A stretch of DNA of 43,648 nt from CAZAOY01 sp964486925. GTDB taxonomy: Bacteria > Bacillota > Clostridia > Oscillospirales > Ruminococcaceae. The stretch is taken from assembly GCA_964486925.1 (NCBI GenBank), contig CAZAOY010000020.1, forward strand, positions 1-43,648. Reading direction: 5' to 3'. Made by a program: the position numbers and the translations under genes. The notes beneath the pieces were generated by a model. It ran no database searches. It was not told the DNA's origin and was given only the letters and a program-made list of their open reading frames with translations. Shown piece by piece: positions 39,480 to 43,648 of the stretch; the first letter of the stretch is position 1; every line of letters starts with the position of its first letter.

Positions 39480-40610
39480 ATGACTAACAGGGAGATATTC
39501 AAAAAGTATGTCACCGTTGGCGGGGATAGATTTATCTGTTCACCGCAGATTGGGGCAGGAGCGGGGTTTGACGCAAGGTTAGCGGGGAAAACCTGGCTGT
39601 CAGATACTACAATTATAGATACGGTTAATGCATGTGAACGGTTTGACATGGTACCGCTCTATAATCAGGGACTTCCAGACCTTACACAGCTTGTTGATGG
39701 GATATACTATAACAACAAAACAAACTACGATAAAGCAACAAACAGAAGGACCACCGACATAGAATTTGTTACCCCAAAAGGCAGATTAAACTCAACGCTA
39801 ATTGAAGATGAGCTTAAGGGTGGGGCGATGATAAAGGGGCTTGTTACCGACGAGGAGGAGCTTTACATACTGGAGTACTATCTAGACGCACTGCTCGAGG
39901 TGGATGACTTTTCGGCTATTACTCATGGTGTATCGGAGATAAGAAGGACGCTAGGGGAGGATAGGTCGCTGGATATACAGTGGGCAATGCAACCTTATGA
40001 GCTTTTGTGCTTTCCTGATACCATGAATACCGCTATCTTTGCTATGGAATGTCCACATCGGTGTAGGGGAATTATGGATAGGATATTAAGGCTTAATGAG
40101 AAGCTACTCCCCGCAGTGGCAAAGGGTGGGGCGGACTTTGTATTTCTAGGTGGCCCTGGTTCGGAGATGATCTCGCCACGGTTTTATGAGGATTATTTAG
40201 TACCCTACTCAAAGATTATTACCGATCTTGCTCATAACAACGGTCTACTTGTCTACACCCATATCTGCTCACCTATAGAACCAATGCTAACTATGGGGTA
40301 TTACAACCAGATGGGGATTGATCTGTTTGAAACATTATCCATGCCACCTGTGGGTAACGTTAAATCAATCGAGGAAGCCTTCTCAAAGCTGGATGAGGAG
40401 ATCTGTACTAGGGGAAACATTGGATTAGATGATCTTTTAAACTGTGAACCAAATGAGATTAAGGAAAAGAGCCTTCAGATACTGCAAACAGCTAAGCAGA
40501 TGGGTAGAAAGCATATCCTAGCGGCTAGTGACTATATGTTTTACGGCACTAAGACCGAAAATGTACAGGCGATGTGTCAAGCGGTAGCGGAGTTTAACGG
40601 TACAGAATAA
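39480..40610 (+). CDS. Second UroD/MtaA-family protein
   Basis: 376 residues. Compared with the UroD-like protein at 7409-8665 it has the same layout: an N-terminal IFKKYVTVGGDRFICSPQIGAGAGFDA opening, a mid region VFLGGPGSEMISPRFYEDYLVPYSK, THICSPIEPM (candidate metal-binding His and Cys) and a C-terminal GNIGLDDLL. The N terminus lacks the usual RxPVxxW pattern. The superfamily includes cobalamin methyltransferases and decarboxylases; no corrinoid protein or activase is in the window. AGGGGG lies seven bases before ATG. It stands alone between a rhodanese gene and the BlaI/M56 pair. Function unresolved. Confidence 0.8.
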   Translation: MTNREIFKKYVTVGGDRFICSPQIGAGAGFDARLAGKTWLSDTTIIDTVNACERFDMVPLYNQGLPDLTQLVDGIYYNNKTNYDKATNRRTTDIEFVTPKGRLNSTLIEDELKGGAMIKGLVTDEEELYILEYYLDALLEVDDFSAITHGVSEIRRTLGEDRSLDIQWAMQPYELLCFPDTMNTAIFAMECPHRCRGIMDRILRLNEKLLPAVAKGGADFVFLGGPGSEMISPRFYEDYLVPYSKIITDLAHNNGLLVYTHICSPIEPMLTMGYYNQMGIDLFETLSMPPVGNVKSIEEAFSKLDEEICTRGNIGLDDLLNCEPNEIKEKSLQILQTAKQMGRKHILAASDYMFYGTKTENVQAMCQAVAEFNGTE

Positions 40611-40675
40611 CCAATTGTTATTATAAGGAATAGCACTAAAGCTTTACATAAGTTAGGTTAAGACAGTAAAATAAT

Positions 40676-42643
40676 CTAATCTTTGTTATTTTTATGGTTT
40701 GAGATTAAGGTAATTATCTTTTCATTCACCCTCGCTTCAAGCGTTTGCTGCAAGTTTTCGGGTGCTTCAAAAGAATCGGGGGTAGATATAGGATTATATC
40801 TTTCATCTGCTGAATTTGAATAAAATTCATCCTTTATACCATGCCAATACGCTAAAAGCTCATATGATTTGTCCTTGTCCGATACGTTAAACACAAGAGC
40901 GTCAACCCCCATGTATCCGCTTTTATCGGTGATCTCATCCCCGTTTATATCAAACCTTTTATATAGCACCCAAGTATAGACGGTAACACGTTCAGTTTCA
41001 CCTGTGTCTGCCGAGCCTACTCCTTCGGTAGAAAGTACATAATTTGCTTCTACTGCGTATTCACCTAGCGGAAAGCGGTCCTCATTCTCGGATAGAATTG
41101 CGGCAGACACAGCGCTGTCAAGGTTGTTATACAAAGGTGTTATATCGGAAGGCGAGGTCTGTGCTTTAGTGTCGGTTTTTATCCGTTCTACCTTGTTATC
41201 ACTATTGTAATATATAATTACCACCTTCCCATCCTCCAATTCATAGATGTCACCGTAAAGCCCTGATAACATCCCGACCGGAGATCCAAGTGTATCGTGT
41301 ACTACTGCCATATCCATTCCAATAGATATGCTTTTTAAGCTATCAACCGTAACAGCTGACATTGCCCCAACATACCGCCCGCCAGTTACTGCAAATAAAG
41401 GAATATTAGCAGACTCAAACTGCAAGGTATCTTCATCTATAATGTTAAAAGTTGCCATAATATCACCATCTTTATGTCCAAAGAAGTCATCTTCCCACAC
41501 ATTGGCAATGATAGCGTGAAATATTAGTTTACCGTCTGCAACTTTATAGGTGCAGTTAGGGGGGATGTAGCTGCTTATCATAGCGGCATTAAATGATGCT
41601 GTGCCGTCTGGATTTAGATAAAAAGAGGTCATATTCTCCATCCTTTGGCGGTCTGTCATATTGGCTAACTGATATGTTTGTGCTTTCATAGATGTTATAG
41701 GCGTATATGTTACCGTTGGCTTATCTGCCATAAAACCCATACCTAGCACTGCAACCAGTGCTATTGCAACGGTTATAATCACCCGTGAAGGCTTTTTATA
41801 GTTTAGAATATTCTTTATCCTCACCTTTATCTCTCCCTCTGAAAATGCAAGCGGACTTCCGCCAATTATACGGCGCTGTACCGCTAAGGATACAAGTGAG
41901 CGTGAGTAATCCTTCCTTGTTTTTATGTCCATATCTTTAAGTACACGCTCATCTACAGATAACTCCATATCCACCCCCATAAGTGTAAAAGCTAACCATA
42001 CAAGCGGATTAAACCAGTGAAGGCACAGTACTAAGTAAGCCGCAAGCTTTACGATATGGTCATTACGCTTAATATGGGTTTGCTCATGTAGGATAATGTA
42101 TCCTAGCTCGCTGTCGGACAAGCTGACGGGCAGATAAATCTTTGGAGCAATAAAGCCCAGTACAAACGGCGAGCGGATGTTTGTGGCTTTGTATATGTTC
42201 GCTCTTATCAGGGTAGCGTTTTTCATCTTACGTATTAGCGTAACATAAGATATAACACCATAGATAACCATAACCAAAAACCCGACTATCCATAGATACG
42301 ATACTATCGACGTCCAAACCTGTAGAGGGTTTATACTCGTATTGGCTGTAGCATTGGTAAGCGAGCCGCTTATGATGTTATCGATACCCTGAGCCCCGCT
42401 TTCAATACGTTGTTTAGCTTGCATTCCGATATCCATAGGGATAGGTCTATCATTAAAGGGGATAAGACTGAAGATACTGTCAAACGAGAAGGGTAGTACA
42501 AGCCGAAATCCCACCACCCCCCAAAGACTGTATGAGATAAGCTTTGGGGCTTTTTTAAGGGGTAATCTTGCAATAGATATTGCCGCAATCACAAACGCAC
42601 CAGTTATGCTCATATTAAGGATGGTAAGAAATACGCTATCCAT
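40676..42643 (-). CDS. M56-family (BlaR1/MecR1-like) membrane metalloprotease sensor
   Basis: 655 residues. The N-terminal half has four membrane segments and the zinc-protease motif HEQTH (about 186-190) with downstream MELSVDERVL supplying the third ligand. A fourth helix near 290-308 leads to an outside C-terminal part that is not a penicillin-binding domain: it contains a lipocalin/META-like beta region and a BamE/SmpA-like segment (ISIGMDMAVVHDTLGSP, YELEDGKVVIIYY). It probably senses a signal other than beta-lactams and cleaves the BlaI-type repressor. I chose the ATG with GAGGTG six bases upstream. The start overlaps the repressor stop by eight bases. Confidence 0.87.
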   Translation of the reverse strand: MDSVFLTILNMSITGAFVIAAISIARLPLKKAPKLISYSLWGVVGFRLVLPFSFDSIFSLIPFNDRPIPMDIGMQAKQRIESGAQGIDNIISGSLTNATANTSINPLQVWTSIVSYLWIVGFLVMVIYGVISYVTLIRKMKNATLIRANIYKATNIRSPFVLGFIAPKIYLPVSLSDSELGYIILHEQTHIKRNDHIVKLAAYLVLCLHWFNPLVWLAFTLMGVDMELSVDERVLKDMDIKTRKDYSRSLVSLAVQRRIIGGSPLAFSEGEIKVRIKNILNYKKPSRVIITVAIALVAVLGMGFMADKPTVTYTPITSMKAQTYQLANMTDRQRMENMTSFYLNPDGTASFNAAMISSYIPPNCTYKVADGKLIFHAIIANVWEDDFFGHKDGDIMATFNIIDEDTLQFESANIPLFAVTGGRYVGAMSAVTVDSLKSISIGMDMAVVHDTLGSPVGMLSGLYGDIYELEDGKVVIIYYNSDNKVERIKTDTKAQTSPSDITPLYNNLDSAVSAAILSENEDRFPLGEYAVEANYVLSTEGVGSADTGETERVTVYTWVLYKRFDINGDEITDKSGYMGVDALVFNVSDKDKSYELLAYWHGIKDEFYSNSADERYNPISTPDSFEAPENLQQTLEARVNEKIITLISNHKNNKD

Positions 42644-43013
42644 TAATGTCACCTCCCTCGTGTTCATCGATTAGACGCCGAAGCTCTGACGCCTGCTCCT
42701 GTGTAAGCTTTTTACCACCTATAAATGAAGTGATAAATCTTGGCAGTGAGCCTGCAAATGTTTCCTCAACGTATCGGCGGCTTTGTTGTGCAACTAGGTC
42801 GTCGTAGGTTAGTATAACCGATACATTTGCGTTATCGTTTTTAAATACCCCCTTGTCACACAGCTTCTTTAAAACTGTGTAGGTTGTTGATTTTTTCCAG
42901 CCCATCTCCTCTAGAGCAATTGTCACTAACTCTGGCGAGGTTATCGGCGCAACCCTCCAGATTAGCCTAGCAAGCTTTTCTTCTGCTGTAGTAAGCATTA
43001 TATTTTTTGTCAT
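42636..43013 (-). CDS. BlaI/MecI-family transcriptional repressor
   Basis: 125 residues from the chosen ATG. A winged helix-turn-helix opens with LTTAEEKLARLIWRVAPITSPELVTIALEEMGWKKSTTYTVLKKLCDKGVF (conserved positions: E, IW, W-K-STV-T-L-RL-KG in family terms), followed by the C-terminal dimerisation helices (SRRYVEETFAGSLPRFITSF). Such repressors are inactivated by cleavage by the partner M56 protease. TTGGAG lies six bases upstream of ATG; 15 further in-frame upstream residues extend into the promoter and operator and are rejected. It is cotranscribed with and overlaps the protease gene by eight bases. Confidence 0.9.
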   Translation of the reverse strand: MTKNIMLTTAEEKLARLIWRVAPITSPELVTIALEEMGWKKSTTYTVLKKLCDKGVFKNDNANVSVILTYDDLVAQQSRRYVEETFAGSLPRFITSFIGGKKLTQEQASELRRLIDEHEGGDING

Positions 43014-43036
43014 GTTAATCTCCAATCTAGATGTTT

Positions 43037-43077
43037 TAGACTGGCTATAGTCTATCACACTTAGACTGGAATGTCAA
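43037..43077 (-). promoter_or_regulatory. Promoter and operator of the BlaI/M56 unit
   Basis: On the minus strand TTGACA (43072-43077) and TAGACT (43049-43054) are 17 bases apart. TAGACT-N6-AGTCTA (43037-43054) is a perfect inverted repeat that includes the -10 box. CCAGTCTAA occurs twice, once inside the spacer and once after the -10, giving a second half-site. Autorepression by the BlaI-type protein is expected. Confidence 0.75.
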
Positions 43078-43160
43078 TAGGTTATTTCGTATTCATATAT
43101 TATTTACTTTTTTATTATTAACTTAATTACTGGTTGAAGTTGCGAAAGGAAATAATTAGT

Positions 43161-43361
43161 ATGAGTTTAATTGATGACCAAATTAATAACTGTATAGAGC
43201 TAATCTCAAATATAGATGATGGACACTTCACAATATATTCAGAAAAAATCAAGGATTATGTTTACAGTTTAGTCAATATGTATAGCTATGATTTGCCTTC
43301 AATAGACTATGGTATTAGCTTTATTTGCAATGCTAAAAGGCTGCAAAAAGAAGAATGTTAA
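43161..43361 (+). CDS. Small hypothetical protein, 66 aa
   Basis: The product MSLIDDQINNCIELISNI continues into an acidic, helix-rich protein (DGHFTIYSEKIKDYVYSL, YSYDLPSIDYGISFI) without recognised motifs or membrane segments. I chose the ATG with AAAGGA ten bases upstream; a TTG nine codons earlier lacks a ribosome site. Its stop is about 35 bases before the decayed AbiEii-like gene on the same strand, so the two may be remnants of one accessory cassette. It is too short for an AbiEi antitoxin. Base composition is AT-rich like the flank. Confidence 0.5.
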   Translation: MSLIDDQINNCIELISNIDDGHFTIYSEKIKDYVYSLVNMYSYDLPSIDYGISFICNAKRLQKEEC

Positions 43362-43396
43362 ATAAAGTTAAAAACAGACTAGGAGTGTGGTTATAG

Positions 43397-43648
43397 ATGG
43401 GCAGATAAGGGAGCTATTGCAAAGCTAAAAAAACAAGGCTAAGGTATCGGGGAAATCGTTGCAGGTGCATATGCAGTTGTTTTGCCAGGAAGAATTTATA
43501 CGACGTCTTTCAAGGTAGAAATATGTTGGTAACCTTGTATCAAAGGGCGGGATGTTTATCTACGCATTAACAAACTTTGAGAGCAGGGCCGACGGTAGAC
43601 ATTGACTTTCTATTAAGACAGTTGCCAAGCCGTATTGAGGGTTTGGAG
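43397..43648 (+). pseudogene. Decayed AbiEii-type nucleotidyltransferase (type IV toxin), partial
   Basis: Joining frames gives MADKGAIAKLKNKAKVSG, then KSLQVHMQLFCQEEFIRRLS, KYVGNLVSKGGMFIYALT, NFESRA and TVDIDFLLRQLPSRIEG, which matches the AbiEii/AbiGii nucleotidyltransferase N terminus (QxFxQExFLxRLSxSxYxxNxxLKGG, then SRATxDxDFLLR). The frame is broken by an extra G after ATG (43399-43401), an extra A in a run of seven (43427-43433), an in-frame TAG (43516-43518) and an extra base near 43591. Conserved positions also changed (LKGG to SKGG, DN to GN), arguing for true decay rather than sequencing error. The gene runs off the right edge. Confidence 0.72.

Noticed and set aside
43014..43058. 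Upstream ATG for the BlaI-type repressor
   Set aside because: The extension covers the operator and the -10 region, and the internal ATG has a well-placed GGAG site.

Overview
The window looks like a chromosome segment of an anaerobic, endospore-forming member of the Clostridia (Firmicutes). The reasons are a spore-coat cotJABC operon, a YlmC/YmxH-type PRC-barrel sporulation protein, a SleC-like cortex-lytic module, a ferredoxin-linked 2-oxoacid oxidoreductase operon, strong AGGAGG-type ribosome sites, several TTG/GTG starts and modest G+C with frequent leucine CTA codons. Two runs of exactly 100 N (1157-1256 and 16770-16869) mark scaffold gaps, so this is a draft assembly. I see no rRNA, tRNA, CRISPR array or intact mobile element.

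Layout. 1-4565 (+): the end of an MFS-like transporter, a P-loop ATPase broken by a gap, a four-gene 2-oxoacid:ferredoxin oxidoreductase operon (ferredoxin, alpha, beta, gamma), a small unknown gene and a terminator. 4597-6349 (-): an SDR oxidoreductase and an unusual phosphoribosyltransferase-like protein, separated by a 94-nt imperfect palindrome. 6493-12229 (-): a seven-gene operon encoding an NCS2-type permease, three tandem paralogues of a small dimeric alpha/beta-barrel protein, an FMN reductase-like flavoprotein, a UroD/MtaA-like protein and an SDR. It has its own promoter with an overlapping palindrome and a terminator, and is the best candidate for an undescribed pathway. 12295-15010 (+): a DUF896/YnzC small protein, a ROK repressor and RarA. 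15114-16490 (-): an RlmD-type rRNA methyltransferase. 16606-19380 (+): a cortex-lytic cluster in which SleC appears split over two genes, plus a third peptidoglycan-binding protein. 19982-23188 (+): a SWIM-SNF2 helicase behind a structured leader. 23302-26831 (-): cyclophilin, ProA, ProB and a membrane protein. 26935-35138 (+): a small membrane protein, GlmS, a structured intergenic RNA candidate, the YlmC-like protein, a degenerate signal-peptidase-like protein, a GHL10 lipoprotein and an N-acetylmuramoyl-L-alanine amidase. 35242-36346 (-): an exported protein probably started at ATT and a double BFD-type [2Fe-2S] protein, with an orphan small transcript running the other way. 36736-38747 (+): cotJABC and a secreted helical protein preceded by a start-stop mini-ORF. 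38893-43013: membrane rhodanese (-), a second UroD-like protein (+) and a BlaI/M56 two-gene regulatory unit (-). 43161-43648 (+): a small unknown protein and a decayed AbiEii-type toxin gene that runs off the edge.

How the genes fit together: the oxidoreductase operon supplies reduced ferredoxin and acyl-CoA from 2-oxoacids. The permease operon plausibly imports and then modifies a small ring compound through decarboxylase/methyltransferase, flavin and NAD(P) chemistry; the substrate is not determinable here. Cortex-lytic, coat and amidase genes serve the spore and cell wall. All promoter, RNA-fold and operator calls were made by eye and have not been tested by covariance analysis or expression data.
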